The notes under the pieces: model-generated
The model's database searches: none
What the model was told of the DNA's origin: nothing
Seen by the model: only the letters and a program-made list of their open reading frames with translations
Translations under genes and position numbers: made by a program
Assembly (NCBI RefSeq): GCF_000972845.2
Contig: NC_040032.1
Coordinates: 19,028,636 to 19,092,635, forward strand
Length of the DNA stretch: 64,000 nucleotides
Source of the DNA: Larimichthys crocea
Taxonomy: Eukaryota; Chordata; Actinopteri; Sciaenidae
Direction of reading: 5' to 3'
Shown: piece after piece, positions 33,679 through 48,100 of the stretch
Layout: every line of letters begins with the position of its first letter
Numbering within the stretch: position 1 is the stretch's first letter

Positions 33679-36600
33679 CTGGGTAGAGAAAAGAAGATAA
33701 AACAAAAGATACATTAGTCTCAAGTGAGAGGGATGGTGACACAGGGGCAAAGCACACGGAAAAAAGCGGGGCTCAAAATCAAATTGTTTTCCCTGCTCAA
33801 AAGAACAACCATTTTTCAGGCATACGCTCTATGAATGAAACTCTGGGATGAAATTTTCATGCTCACTAGAGTGCAACACCTCTATGTGCAGATGGGTTAT
33901 GAGTCAAGATTTTATATCAGAAGCTTGTTGAACTGCCAGGTCTATTAGCAGGTTCGCTTTTTGAGGATATATTGTACACAGAAAGCAATGCTAATTGTAC
34001 AAATAAGAGTGTGACTGTGTACATCATCAACTGTAATGCCTGTAGATAACTGCATCATGTTCAGCCCTCCCTGTCCTCATAGTTGGTGATACTAAATCCA
34101 TACCTGTCTAGAAAATGGTGTTAAGAAACAGAGAAACTAAATACACGACAATACATATTTTTCATTTTTTATTTAGACAGACTGTGAGCTGCTGTGCAAG
34201 GCTATGTTGCAAGGCTGGAATTTTTTGTAATTTATGTGTGTAAAAAAATAAATAAACTTTACCTTTATCTCTGTTTGAGTATTCTACATATTTCATCTTG
34301 AATCAATAACTTGTCAATAGTAAAAGTTGTGCTTGCAGTGCCAGTGAAAAGAAAATAAACCAGAGATGATGGATGATGGCAGTCCAAGGCCGTTATTAAC
34401 GGATAAAAAGCTATAACTTTTGCTGCCAACACTTCCAAGGTGTAAGCTCTTGATGAGTCTTGTACCTGTGACTGTGTGGCAATCAACTGTCTGACACTTG
34501 GAAAAGTCGCGTATGCTATAGGCACCTCACGATAGCATTAAAGTCATATGAAACGAAAAGGGCACAGTCTAGAGATAGAACATAGCAACAGTATGGAAGA
34601 CAACAAGTATCAACAATAATTAAGTTCTCAAGACAAAAAAAAGAAAAGAAATTAGGTAGTTTGGATGTGATTTGTTGGGGTAAAATGATCATCTGTCCTC
34701 AGCAGCAATATAAAGTATATTCAGTAAGTATTTACACCTCATTTCACCGAGTCTTTATATAAGCCACCCGACTGAGTTATTCCAGGGGGCTCTCACACTC
34801 GTTTTCCCGGCAGATGATTTAGAAGGCATAATTCAGTAAATCAAAGAATATCCTTTTCCTGAGACTGTAATGCACTTCATCTCTCAGCATCAGTGAAAGC
34901 TACAGTGACACAGATGAGATTTAGAAGAGTGCAGAGAAACACCTGGTGTTTGTTCCTTCCTGCATGCTAACAAACTAAAATTAAAACTCGTGCATATTCA
35001 ATGAAAAGTGTTAAAATGTGTAATAATTTTCAAAAGCCTAATCAGGAAATTCATCGCTTGCACGTGTGCGCCGAGAGTGACAGGAGATGTGATTTTTTTT
35101 AAACATGGTTTAATTTAAGACTCCTATATTCGCTGATGTGCAGCATTGGAGTGAAGCACAGACTGTGAAGCAGAAACACTACTGAATCGTGATCCGGAGC
35201 TCGACAGAGAAATCCCGCTGAGCCTTCAGCATGTCGCCACTTCACACAAATGAGTGAGTCAGTCTCAGCCCAATTCTCACCAGGAGATTCAGGGGAATAG
35301 TTTCCAAGGACCCGCCATTCAAAGACAGGTAGTCAACTACCGTCACAGCACAATAAGAGGTTGGTATTTCATAATGTGACAATCTCATGGCTTTAGTAAA
35401 AAACACAATAAAAACACAAGAAGAAACCCCTATGCACTCAATAATGTGAAGAGCCATCATCATTATGCCATGAAGCACACTGTGTACAGTATTCAGAACG
35501 TAGATGTACACAATAGGCTTTTGTATTTAGAAGCGTTTATGTGGAGTGTCTCCATGTTCCGTTATGTTTAAGTCAAGCAAATGTGAAGCTTGTTAAGAAG
35601 ATATCGCAGTGTCAGGAGAGATGATTTGATCCCCTTGCGGAGATAAAGTTGAATTCTGTATGTTCACACAAAACACATAACCATGCAAGCATCACTTTGT
35701 TCCAGAGCAAGTGATCTAAGATATTTTGTCGTGGTTTAACACCAGATATGACATATAACAGGTCCAGAGAACAAGATATCAGATTACAGCATGAGGTACA
35801 AAGTCAGGTCATCGTGTCCAAACAAACGGATGTCCCTTCCTCCAGTGCCTCCAGTATGTTTTTGAAAACACCTAAGGTGACTATAGGTCCACCAGAATCA
35901 AATCATTTTGCAACAGAGTCAGAGCAACAGGAGCAGTATAACTACAAGCCCTGTTCCCCATTTCAAGATGGATTTTGAGACCGATAGCAAGAGTCATTGT
36001 GCGAATAAGACTCAGAATGGAGACAGTAACTTTCAGTGTTCTTTTAGGTGGATAAACAGACATAAGTATGAAGGAAGCAGGTTTGGTATTGCATTATAAA
36101 GACATGCTATGTCCATGGCAAATAAAATAAACTTACATTTAAAAGGGTAAACAAAAGGCTGGTCAAGGACAGTCCCAAACTTCATTTTCACATTCCATTA
36201 AAGCATTCAGGGTGAGAATAATATCTCCCTTATGGTTTATTCAAGAAGTCATACAAATATTGATTTGCTGTAAAACACTACCTCTACCAATTAAATGACC
36301 TGGCCTTTGTTCGAAGCTAGCATGCAGGTTCTAGAGCTCCAGAGGCATGGAAAACCACTGCTGTTTGCTTTCACAAGCTGAAGGTAGATATAAAGAAAAT
36401 AACATATCCATTTCCTTCCCTCATCTAGTAAGATCACAGATACCATGCTGCACACCCTAGCTATGCCTCCTAAGACTAAGACAACTGGCCAAAAATCAAC
36501 TGATCATATCTGCAACACTAAAGACAACAAAGAGAAGTTCATACGGTGTGGGAAAGATAGCTATTCCCAGACCCATTTTCTCAGTGTATGTCTCTAAATG

Positions 36601-37602
36601 GCCACTTGTGCAGTGTTTTCAGAAGGAAGTTAGTTTTGAATTAAGCAACAGTGTATCTGCTGAGAGGTTATTGTGAGTAATAAGTAAAAGAAATAGTGGG
36701 AAATTTTAGATTTAAGATTTCAGTTAAAATGCAAACAAATGCAAAACAAACCAAAAAAAATCCTTGTTCTTTATCTGACATCTGCTTAGACCAGTTACCT
36801 TTCCGCTCATTCCATTCCTGTTTAAATAACATTCTCTCTTCTTTAGATACGATTCCAGGTAATGATGTACCGATGGCCAAATTCATCTAAGTTTAATTTG
36901 TGTTGGATGGTTAACAACTACACAATAGACACCTTTTCACAACTTCAATCATATAGACTTTCATCATGGTCATTTTTAACCATATACACTAAATAAATGA
37001 CAGCGAGTCATTATCCTTTACTTATTTTACCAATGTGTACAATGAGAAGTCCCATCAAAATCACAACCATCTCAAAACCAAAATTGCCAGATAGGAGTTG
37101 TATATTGCAGAGCTTGAGCTCAGTGTAATAATAAAACAAAACAGTCAACAGCATACAGGTAAAACAATTCACATGAGGGGAGTGATGTAAGGTGTGACCC
37201 ATTCATTAACACATACATGAAAAGAACGTGTGATAAAAAACAAGAGAACAAGAGTGTGAAACAATCGCTACATACGTAACCTCTATAACATGAAAATACA
37301 ATGACTGACATAACAGCATTATTCTCTGTTATAAAAAATTATGGGAATGACACATTCTGTCTTTTTTTTCAAATGCATAAAAATTGAAAAGATATTTTAT
37401 ATCAAAAAGAAAGGGTCCATTTTGAAGGGCTGCTTCTTGAAAGGGAGGCACTGTGATTTTGCAGATTGGGGAGATGTCATGGGAGGCAACGTTATTGTGT
37501 GAAGTGAAAGGCAATCAAGGCAATTCAAAATACTACATACTTGGAGTTATAGCTCTGTCAAATCTGAACATGATACACAGATTTTAAAATTCAACTTGAC
37601 TA

Positions 37603-37632
37603 ACCCCCCCCAAAAAAAAAACAAAAAAAAAA
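37603..37632. repeat. C8 plus A-rich homopolymer block
   Basis: An eight-base C run passes straight into A-rich sequence with single C interruptions. It is low-complexity and likely polymorphic. Confidence 0.8.
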
Positions 37633-40600
37633 CACTTTTCATATCTGCTTCGTCCACTGGAAATAAAAATCAATTAATCAATTAAAATCATATGAAAGAC
37701 ATCCCTGATAACTTCAGAACAGAATCTTCTATTGTTAAATTGTTGTACATCATCGTAAATGGGAATTGCTTGTAGCTAATTTGGCAAAGTTTTAATGGTG
37801 CCAATATATCAAAACGTTACTAAATACAGGCTTAAAAAAGCATATCTAAAAGCTTTATATGTAGTTCCAAAGTGCAGAGAATAAGGGTACTTGGTGACAT
37901 CGCTATGCCCAACTACTAAGTACAAGGCAAGGTCATGTTTGCAATGATCTGGGCGACACCCCACTGTGAAGACTTGAAAACAGAAATGTACCCTCTGCAG
38001 CGTGTGGAATTTTATTTCATTCTCTTGGACTGCCAGCGATGCTGCTCCTGATTTGAAGAAAGTGAAGAGAGGAGGGACACTTTCAAGGAGTGATATTTTG
38101 ATTCAAATACAAATAGACGAAGTGACATTTTGAAGTATTGGTTGTATCTGCATTTACAGTGACATTTCTTTGGTTTGAGAGTTGCGTACTTGTTGGATTT
38201 GGATGGTCTTGTGTTGATGCTTCATAAAATGTAATTAAATTATACATATTATGTAAAATTTCATTAGGATTATGCATGTATATTATACAATTTGTTTTAA
38301 ATATGCTAAAACATTCAGTGACACCAGCACGATCCTTTAAAATTTTCATCAAAGCTCTGAAATTAAGTAAAAACCTGACCTAAGTTACATGAATACAAAG
38401 GTAAACTAAGCTTTGCCCAGAGGCAAAAGGGATTTGGGGGCAGGATGTGTAGATTAAAAGGAAGGACAGAAAGAAGTGTCTGGCATCGTGACGAGAGAGC
38501 TTGGATAAAGGATGAAGCTATCTGTGCCCTGATGTGTCGACTCATGATACCAATCTAATATTTATCCAGTAAGCCTGTCTCTCAATTTCAATCCTCTCTG
38601 AAGACTCATAAACCTCTTGGGAGTCCTTCTTTACTCTTCATTCCACCGCTTACTGTAGACACCTATAGACACAGCACCATGCTCTTTAACAAACAGCATT
38701 TCTACTATCTCTCCGATCAGCATCTTCATCATTAACATGAGGATGATGGTAATTTTTGGGAAAAGGAAAATCTGTAAATCTAGACTTTGGAACAAACACC
38801 TGCCTGTTTCTTCAGCATAAGAGTGCTGAATATTTTTTTCTGAATTATACCCTTTGTTGTCATATGCATGGCTGCATGCTATCATTTCTATTATATCTGG
38901 CAACAACACTGATCTATTCACAACATCCTTATTGCTACAGCGATGCTGGTCTGTGGCAACAAATATTTGTGTTCTTTAGGAGAAGTGTGTTCAGAATAAA
39001 GATTGGAGCTGTGTACGAGACTTGGCTTGAGTCACAAAAATAAGGACCTGAGACTCAGCTTGGACAAAACAAACTTCCACCAAAAGTACTGATTACAGTT
39101 AGGAAGGCATTTTTTAAGCCATTTTTTCAATGTTTTATCTAACTAGTTGGTACTGATACATGAAACCACACAAGGGCCATGTTTATTAAATGTGTAAAAC
39201 TGAAGGTTAAAACAAGTGAGCTTAGTTACAAGTTTGTCTCATTTTAGCCTTAAGCCCATGACTGGGTCTGTCAGATAGAGACAATAAACTCACAATTATT
39301 AAAGTTAAAACATTTGTGTGATTAAATAATGCCCACTGAAGCAGCAAAACTGGATAAAAGACATATTTTAGCCCAAACTGTAGGAATATTGTGGTAAAAC
39401 ATTATCTGTACATGTGAAGACTGCTGCCTGTTAATTTGAGCAATGGGCTTAAGTTAGCTACGACACAATACTATGCTCAAGCCAGTCACTGCATATACTA
39501 AGGACAATGAAGTATAGGTAACATTGAACAGCAGTATACATGTCCTTGACAGGGTGTTATTGACACACAACCATATTAACTAACTTGGATACAGTAGCTC
39601 AATATAGCCAAACTGAGGAAACCCGCGGAAAATGGTGGTTATATAGTTTCTGCCATACTTTCAGTTATGCACTGAGAATATTTCTGTCTGTACAGCGGCC
39701 TTAGCTCTGAAAATGTTTGTATAAATAACACTCCATTCTGCCTTTCTCTCCCTGTAGACCTCCAGTGGCATGTCCAATGTATTTCCAGGTTTCAGGGGAG
39801 CACGACTGTACAACCAAAGATGACACTTTCTACCCTCAAACCTTTGTGCAACCTGTTCTTTCTTTCGGAAAAAAAAAAACATCCATACAGGCAATTAGAG
39901 GCCACAGCAACCCAACACACCAAAAGTTATTTGCCTGCATCCACATGGAGGACGGTATCCCACAGTGTTTACCAGTGCATATATATATACATACAGTACA
40001 CTGAGTACTGAGCAGGGCCATAGTGGAGATTTTAGAAATGTTAAGGTTATGACTCTAAATCCCCTGACACAGCAGTTTTCCCAAATCTTAAAGCAACACA
40101 CACAATGACAGAGCAGTAACCTCACTGTAACTATTGTATAATAATAAAATCACCATATAGTTTTCAATAATGATATATATATATAAAAATATACATAAAA
40201 ACTATGAAACTGCAACCAGTTCATAGATTTTCTTCCCCTTTATTCACCATAATAAAAGTCTAAACTTGCTTTTCATAAGAAATCAGGGCAATAGGATCAA
40301 AAATTACACTAGTTTTATCCTCTAATAAACACGGTTTGCTCTTTTATAAGAGCTCTAGAAAATTAAAAGCCTTAATTAACACCCTCTTTACCCACATATA
40401 CATCCCATACATAGACACTCACACACACAAATCCTATGTTTGCCTATTTAATAGCTTTCTCCGCAGACTGATTATTCAAGTTTTTAATTTGACAAAGTTA
40501 TGGAAGAAGTTAGATGGAAAAGCATATTCAAGGCTACTCATGGTGAGCTCAGAAGAAGTATTAGAAATGGTGTATTGATTTACTGATAATCCCTCTACAC

Positions 40601-42349
40601 TTTGAAGCAAATATCCCTGTGAGGTTTTAATAACAATGACCAAAATGACAGAGTGAGGATCTCAGTGCTGGCCATTCTCCAGCAAGAGAATTATCGACTT
40701 TGAAGCCTGCTACTGTAAATAGGCTTTTAGTATCTTGAACACCGCAGAGTTCTTTAATTCCAGTTATGTAACAGCACAAATTCATACATGCCACATGGTC
40801 ATCATTATTTCCTTTTAGCCACGTGTTTGTGAAGTGAACAAACAAGAAGAAGTGGGATCTCCTGGGGAAAACCTGAAGTTTGAGGCAGCTTCTTTCCCGT
40901 CTTGGATCAGGAGGTTTGCATGCCTAATTGAGGCCTGGCAGCCGGTGGTGACTGGCTCCATTACAAGGAGGCTACAACAGTCAGCTGTTGGTGCTTAACA
41001 TGCAAGTCATGTCGGAGCAAGCACACACTATGCAGGGGCAGACTGCACAGTGTAGGGCCACACCGGGATCCATACAGCACATATGCTTCGAGAGCAACAG
41101 ACTGATGATGTACTGTACAGCAAGGAGAGGTGTAGGTGCACTATTCTGCTTCAGAGCATTTTTTTTTTGTTACTGTTGTTTATGCTAATTTGATTGTTCA
41201 TTATGAATGCTTGTAAATCCCTGTGGCATGAAAAAACAAGGATGAGACGTTAGAGATGAGGACAAAGACCTGAGAAGGATCCAAGCACACCGACCACCTA
41301 ATGTTACCCTCTAAAAAAATTCCAATGGGAAACCCATTTTCCCAAAATAGGCTTATTTTTCTATCTCTTACAAAACTTGGTGACAAGTCCCTCCTTAATT
41401 CCCCTTGGGTAATGGAAAAATAATTTCTTGATATATTATAAAACAACCTTGAAAAACTCTCTTCTATTTCATATGAGTAATACACAACATCTTTATTATT
41501 ATTTCAAAAATACTCCATAGACTCCATTTGAAAACTCACAAACATGCGGTTATGTATACCATACTGAACTGAGTCATAAGAATTCCAGGCATTTTGCCGC
41601 ACACTCCTTTTGACATACTGGAGAGAGATTATGTTTGCAACCCAATATTTAAGGACGATAAGCGGTGCAGAAATATTTAATTGTCTTAAGACCTGTAAGC
41701 TTACAATTTCATGCAAAAGCAGACATACTTGTGGCATTTCTAAATTACATAATTTAAGATTGCTTAGAGAACTCTTGTTTTGATACGATGATTTAATAAG
41801 ACCAGGTATTAGGTTGTCTCTCAAGCAGAATTAGAGCAGTGAAAGAAACTCATCTCTGGGACCAGGTGAAATAAGCTGAGTAAGATCTATTTTGGGAATC
41901 TAATAGGATTCTAATGTGAGTATTCACCTCATATGAGCTATAACAACGGGGTACTGAAGCACAGCCTGTAGTTAAGGTCAGACACATCTGAATTTCTGAC
42001 TGAATCGAGACTGACTTCTCAATAATGCAAGAAAAAAAAAGACCTGTAGACATGTACAAATGTATTCTAATCTTTAGGTCTGGGTTATGAGTTTTTTAGA
42101 CGGGTCTGTCATTTAATCACAAAGCAGCATGTATGCAAGTCCTTTTCCAATTTAAATGGGTCAAACACTGTTGCAAACAATTTTGTGTGATTTGTTCTAG
42201 GGGAAATTACAAACAAACTGTGCTCTGAGCTGAAGTCAGCCTTAGCATTGGTGAAGCTAATGCCATAGAGCAGAGATACGATACAGAAGACCTCACCTGA
42301 ACACACGAAGCCCCTCTGCAAATCCTTCTTCTCCCATCTCAAAGCTATG

Positions 42350-42440
42350 TCAGTCAAGTCAAATCAACTTGTATTGCCTCATATAACATACAGTAGAAAG
42401 TCTCTGTAGGCTTCACAGACCCCAAGCTCTCTATCCAACC
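42350..42440. repeat. Fragment of a teleost dispersed repeat
   Basis: GTCAAGTCAAATCAACTTGT, then a GTAGGCTTCACAGACC-like block, resembles the widespread fish repeat with AGTCAAGTCAATTTTATTTG and GGGCTTTACA motifs. It lies next to the transposon remnant that starts near 42700. The identification is from memory. Confidence 0.45.
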
Positions 42441-42620
42441 CTTATCTAACCCCTGCAGACATGAAGAAGCTTCTCCATAAACTTCAAAAAGGATTTCTGG
42501 CAGGCATTCCGAAAACCTCCAGTACATCTTTTACAACACTGCATAAATACCGACACATCACTCCCATCACGCCTTCTTGGTACCAGTTCCCTATAGACTA
42601 GGCAGCTTCTTTTTAAACCA

Positions 42621-42651
42621 TTTCTCTGACCTGCCAGTCAAGGCAGAGAAA
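42621..42651. repeat. Imperfect hairpin
   Basis: TTTCTCTG at 42621-42628 and CAGAGAAA at 42644-42651 are exact reverse complements; CTGCC and GGCAG inside them can pair as an alternative stem. It lies just left of a Tc1/mariner remnant and may be part of it. Confidence 0.6.
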
Positions 42652-42699
42652 TACCTCACACTGTTCCAAGCAAAAGCATTTTTTATGGTGGTGGTGGGG

Positions 42700-43270
42700 A
42701 GTTCTGCCTAACACACCCTTCCGAAATCTTCCATAGGTGCTCAGCTGGGTGGAGGCCATAACATACAGTACAATTCATATCGTCATTCTCATTAAACTAT
42801 TTGGTGAGCCCTCATGCTGCTGGGAAGAGGATATTTTCTTCCTGGAAGAGAACCTACCGGTTACAACCTTTCCCTTGAAAGGGGACAAGTGGAACAAAAG
42901 CATACCAGGAAAATGCGCCCCACAGCATACCCTTCCATTATAGGACTCAAGCATTTAGGTACCATTCTCTTTGTGAATGCTGCAAATGCACTCACCCACT
43001 TCATATGGGGAATGACATCTCTTTTTTTTCTCTTTGTGCCTGAAGCATTCTGCCACCTGTGCCTAAATATTGAACCCATTTTTTCAAAGTCACTTAGATC
43101 TTTTCCTCTTGATCTAAATGCGCGGTTAAGCTCTACAATGTTATGTCACGGAGCCTGATGGGATGTTGCGTTCTTTCATCATGTGGAACACCTGTATGGA
43201 GGCATCTGTTTGTTATATTTATTTACGTATTTATTCAGGTTGTATCCCTTTATTTGTCACCTGTTTGTAT
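42700..43270 (-). mobile_element. Decayed Tc1/mariner-type transposon, catalytic part of the transposase
   Basis: On the minus strand, 42861-43079 reads like the central transposase region: the segment VPKCLSPIMEGYAVG corresponds to the family's 'PECLTPTVRGSGGV' stretch and is followed by a weak WGAFSW-like and PLxRE-like part. The plus strand keeps family-typical blocks such as GGGGACAAGTGGAACAAAAG and CCAGGAAAATGCGCCCCACA. Stops, frameshifts and lost catalytic residues show it is dead. It differs from the family of copies A and B. Ends are approximate and were set by loss of resemblance. Confidence 0.6.
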
Positions 43271-44034
43271 CCATATATCACATTCAGTTTGAGCTGCATT
43301 GGTAATGGTAGAAGTCAGTGAAGGGTAGTAGGGGTGCAGCACACACTAAAATCAGTATATTGTATTCCCCTTTTCACAGGGATTTAAACATATAATGCAC
43401 TAATATTTGTGGCAAGAAAAACATTTAGGGAGTTCAGAGCTTACGGGGGACGTAACCAAAGATGTTTGGGCACTGATCTCCCTGTTGGACAGGCTAAGAG
43501 AGTTTAACCAGCATGTATAACATAACTGTAATCATGGCCATTATACACAAGGTCACTTGTACAATAGGTTGTGTGATTTGCTCTTGATCATAAAAGTATT
43601 CTGGTAACAAGAGTTTGCTCCAAAATCTGGAGGTTTGACAGTATTATTTTAATACTGTGCATTGGTATCCACACATCTCACTGTATACACTTGTCTCCTC
43701 TGTGAAATGACTATATCCACACTGCCCCGTGTTATTATAAACCGTGAACCGGTCATGAGCTATATCTCTCGCCTGTGTGCACTTGCTATCTCACTCCCTC
43801 ATCTTCATCCTTGACTTCAGTGAACTTGCCTGTGTAGTTGCTGCGACCGTGTCTCCATACATGGAGTTTGAATCTGCTCTCCATTGTAGCATAAAATGAT
43901 TGAAAGTTGGTGTCAAATGCTATTAAATCTTAAATATAGATTATCCTAGACGTTTAAATGCAATGCAAAAACATCAATTTGTGCAGCAGCTAATATTATA
44001 TAGACTTATGCACCACCAACTTGCAGACATTTCT

Positions 44035-44462
44035 GAATGTTGTTGTTGTTGCTGGCTTTCTCTTGCATTTGTAGATGCAATGACAACAGCGTTTACACTG
44101 ACAATGACCTTCTGAATCCTTTATAATATAATGCTGGGTTTTAATGCAGTGCTGCCTGAAGGGTCGAAGGTCACAGACATTCAATGCTGATTTTAGGTCT
44201 TGTCCCTTATGTGCAGAGATTTCTCCCAATTCTCTGAATATTTTAATATTTAAATTTCTTGCAATTGTGCGTTGATAAATGTTGTTTTTACATTGTTGCG
44301 AGTTTTTTTTGTAAACGTGTTGCATCAAATTCAGAATGAGAATATCAAATGTCTTGCTTTTGCACAGTATTCAATTGAATGTAGGTCAGAAAGCTTTGCA
44401 AGTCATTGGATTCTGTTTTCATTTACATTCCGTGTTGCAACTGTTTTGGAATTGGGGTTGTT
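44035..44462 (-). mobile_element. Truncated Tc1/mariner-type DNA transposon, copy B, with N-terminal transposase remnant
   Basis: The outer end at 44462 reads ATTGGGGTTG on the plus strand, the family's inverted-repeat end. Next come blocks GTGTTGCATCAAATTCAGAA and GTATTCAATTGAATGTAGGT, common to this teleost Tc1-like family. The minus strand from about 44305 to 44045 codes an in-frame remnant of the transposase DNA-binding part (QRTIARNLNIK, FRELGEISAHK, LRPFRQHCIK, IYKCKRKP). Part of the helix-turn-helix segment is deleted and the catalytic domain is gone, so it cannot move itself. Same orientation as copy A, about 14 kb away. Confidence 0.8.
44045..44305 (-). pseudogene. Tc1-like transposase fragment (N-terminal DNA-binding region)
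   Basis: Open frame reading like the paired-like helix-turn-helix of Tc1 transposases, with a deletion between the recognition helix and the following F-R-E-x-G-E-I-S segment. It has no DDE catalytic domain. The frame being open over about 85 codons is noteworthy but probably accidental given the deletion and the lost half. Confidence 0.7.
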
Positions 44463-45177
44463 GGAATATTAGTGCTACTGTAATAACTAGGGGTGTAACA
44501 GTAAGGGTATTCCTGAACCATTTGATACAGGAGGTTTGATTTAGTACACCCTGTTAAACAATTGCTGCCAAAATAGTATTTCTGTCTACATATACAGAAT
44601 AGAAAGTTCTATCCCAACATCATTCAGCTGAAGTCAACTATGTCTGTGGAAACAATTCAAATATTTACGATGTGTCGATTAGCCGAATGAAGCATCCCCT
44701 ATAGCATAGGAATATTTATCACTGCGCCACCATAATCGGTCATAGAGTACATGAGATTTAGATATATGGTCATAGTGCTTGAATAGTAACATCAATACTC
44801 GTATATTGCCTGTAGTCATTTTACATGGTAATCTGCACTTGAAAGCAAGATTGAATTAGAAAGTGAACATTGAATATACATAACATCTGCTACACAGAAC
44901 CTCCTAGCTTTTAGCATTATGTTTCCAATTTGTGTTTCACAGCAGCAAAAATTAGCCTTTCAGAAGCACATTCCAAACTGTCTCCACCATTTATCATTAA
45001 CCTGCTGTACTTCGAGAGACTGCACAAAGCACTAAGCAGCCGTTTCCATGTGCTGTGTGTGGGTGTCAGGCCTTAATCAAATTGACATAGACACGTCAGC
45101 TACTAAGCTCCTTCTCTTCACATCTTTCAGTCATTCACCAACACAGCTTTGTCAGGATTACGGTTGTTGCCATCATT

Positions 45178-45186
45178 CCCCCCCCC
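45178..45186. repeat. C homopolymer run
   Basis: Run of nine C residues followed by AACCCGCCACCAC, a short C-rich island in AT-rich DNA. Confidence 0.7.
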
Positions 45187-48100
45187 AACCCGCCACCACT
45201 TCAGTTGTCAGCCAAGTGCATTATAAGTGGAAAGGAGTGAAACACAAATGTGTGCTGCAGAAATTAAGCAATTTAAATGCTTATTTCGAGGAACTTGCAA
45301 TGTGAAAAGTTTGAGACATGGCTGATTCGTACAGCCTCACATTTGTCTGCCTCTATTGATCAAAAATGTGTCACCCCATCACCTCAAAATAAACAACTCC
45401 CTGATACATTCCCAATAGCTGCTACTCCTCCCCTGTCATTATTAATGTTTGGTTATTAAACAGAGGCCAAACAGTGAAAGGTCCCTTTTTACTTCTAATT
45501 TGAGGGCCCTGATTCTGACAGCACCTAATTACTAAACGTGGAGAGAATGCTATACAAAAGGCTAAAAGGCTGAAAAGGGCAGCAGAAGGGTCAAAAAAAC
45601 AGCTACAGCATGAAATCTGGCTGCATGTAAAACGAGTCAGGGTAAAGGGCGTAATGACTGAACATTCTGAAAAAACAAGGCCAAGATCAAAAACTCTGCT
45701 AGCTGCCCACAGGAGCTGCAGCTGAGGGACAAAGCTGTGCTTGGGAAATTCCACGGCACTCTGCCTAGTCCATCAGGAGACATTGTGTGATGGACATAAA
45801 TGTTCTCATTAAATTTCAGGGTAAATGTAATTTTACGTCTCTTGTGCATAAGGTATAAGTGAACACTTTGACATGCCACTATAGCGAAAAAGATCTCCAA
45901 TCACAAATTTCATGAGGATTCATCTTCTCTGAACCATAAATAACCACATGAAATCTCATGGTTATTCTACCTTTATTATACCATCTCATGGAACAAATTG
46001 TTGGTTGGGTGGAAATTATGATCTGATGTTGGTGCTAGAGGAAAAGATGGGTTGGGAACCATGAATATCCAGAAAAAATCTGGCTCCTTTTTGTCGAGTA
46101 TCTGGCTCTTATTCAAAATGTTGGAAATAGACAGAATAACATGACATTATTATTTTACATTATTATGCATGACAGTATTATAGAACTGTGTAGCTAGTGG
46201 TGCAAAAAAACTGAATAATAAAAATATTTATACTTTGTTGTAACCTGTGTGATTTACCAGACTGGTACATAACTACCAAGCAATGATATACAAACTGATA
46301 CTGTTCAAAAGTTGGCTCTGCAGGGCTTTAATTTGTTGTCTTCTCTTTCACAAATCATAAGCATTGGAGTTCTGAAGCAGATCATGAAAAGTATTTCCAA
46401 GTCATTTTAATCGGGTCGGACCTGAATATGCTTCAGCTCCTACCAATTAACTTCCTGCAGGGTCTTTCTGTCATAAGGTCAAATCCCCTGGTACATTATA
46501 ATTAATACCAATACAACAGAGGCCAAGCTATAATTTGGAGAAAGAAAATGTAATATGTTTTAAATGAAGGGAGGACAGTAATTAAAACAGATTTGTTCAA
46601 CCAAAACAACAATCGGATTAGCATTAGAAAAAAATTCAAATAAAAAACTGCTGGAATGTATCAATATTAACCTCGCTAATAATTACTGTTATTTACCTCA
46701 AACTATAAAAAATATATCCAAAGAGATGCACATACAGGAAGTCCGTTTGGATGAGTGTGGGCCAGCCAGACTATTCTGGTCTGTGCTGACTCTAACATTT
46801 GCTAAAATAACTCATAGGATCAGCTATGCCAGGGATAAAACTAAACTCTGCTGTGGTGATAGCTGGCAACTCGCTGTCTTCTTTCAAACTATAAAAAAGA
46901 AATCCTTCTTCCAAAGATGAAAAACTTAGGCATGAAGTAGAGTGCTTTTTGTCCCTTCCACCTTCAGCACTTACTTCTCTGCATCAGGTACAACTAATGG
47001 CTTTTAAGATACTTCAGTCGTGGTTGTAAGCTTTAATGCATTTGAAGCAAAGTGTTGGCTCTCAATTGTTGAGCAGAGACCCTTACCAAAAAAAAAATAA
47101 AATAAAAAATACAGCTGGCAACTGTTGCCTGCGTAACAGTAATGCAGGTCTTTTTTACAAGTTCTATTTGAAAATAAAAAATACATAAATCTAACAAACA
47201 AACGCAAGTGGAGCACAGCCACATTATTTGAGGGCTGAAACTCAAGTCATAATTGAATATCAGCAGCTGGAGCAGGATGCATGTATGCTCTAAACTTTCT
47301 AAAATTCAAAACTTGTAAAACATTGACTATCATCAGATGACGATTTAGCCTTTGGGGGCAAGGACCAAAATGACCAACATTAGCCAACCAATGAGTTTTG
47401 CTTGGATTTTTCTTTTGCACAAAACTAATACAAGAAGCCAAGAATCAAACTCAAGTTTGTATGTCAAATTCAATCATTAGTTAAACGTATAATGAGGCAA
47501 TGATTGAGAGTCACTTTTTATGTCTCTTTCCCACTCAAATTTGTTTTGGTTCTAGCATAAGTCCAGTATCTTTCATGTGTTCTCTCTGCATGCTCAAAGG
47601 CCATTGTGAGTGAAATTGCTGGTCTGCACCCTAATTAACTAATGAGGGCAAGAGGGCCAAACCGCTGCCCCCATTCCCTTTCTTTGTTTGACCCTAAGGT
47701 GGCCCTGCATCTTACCAAGCTGATAATCACTGCAGAGCTACAGAATACTCCCAGGCATACTAATGTCAAAGGAACTAATATACCAAGCACAGCAGCAGTC
47801 AGTTTAGATAATTTAAAATACATTAAAGTCTTGCTCCTTTTTGCAGAGATATTTCCACACTTCAGAGGAAACACAATCAAATGTGCAACAGAGATTTCAT
47901 CCTTTCTGATCATATTCTATCATTTTTGAATCAGGAACTTACTACACAGTAGATATGCTGTTTGCACTAGTGGCGAAACCTAAATCAAACCAATGCAAAA
48001 TTATTACGAAAGACTACGCTGGCTGATGATCAGCTATTCTGTCAGCTGGTTTCATTACTTAGAGTTCAAGGGCCTACATTGAATAACATGAAGATACATA

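Noticed and set aside
34715..34765. Sequence near AAGTATTTACACCTCATTTC, considered as another transposon end
   Set aside because: The match to fish transposon ends known to me is too short and weak.
47635..47913. Minus-strand open frame with a hydrophobic stretch, considered as the missing signal-peptide exon
   Set aside because: The hydrophobic part is too long for a signal peptide, does not look like the NCAM leader and lacks a phase-1 GT donor at the right place.
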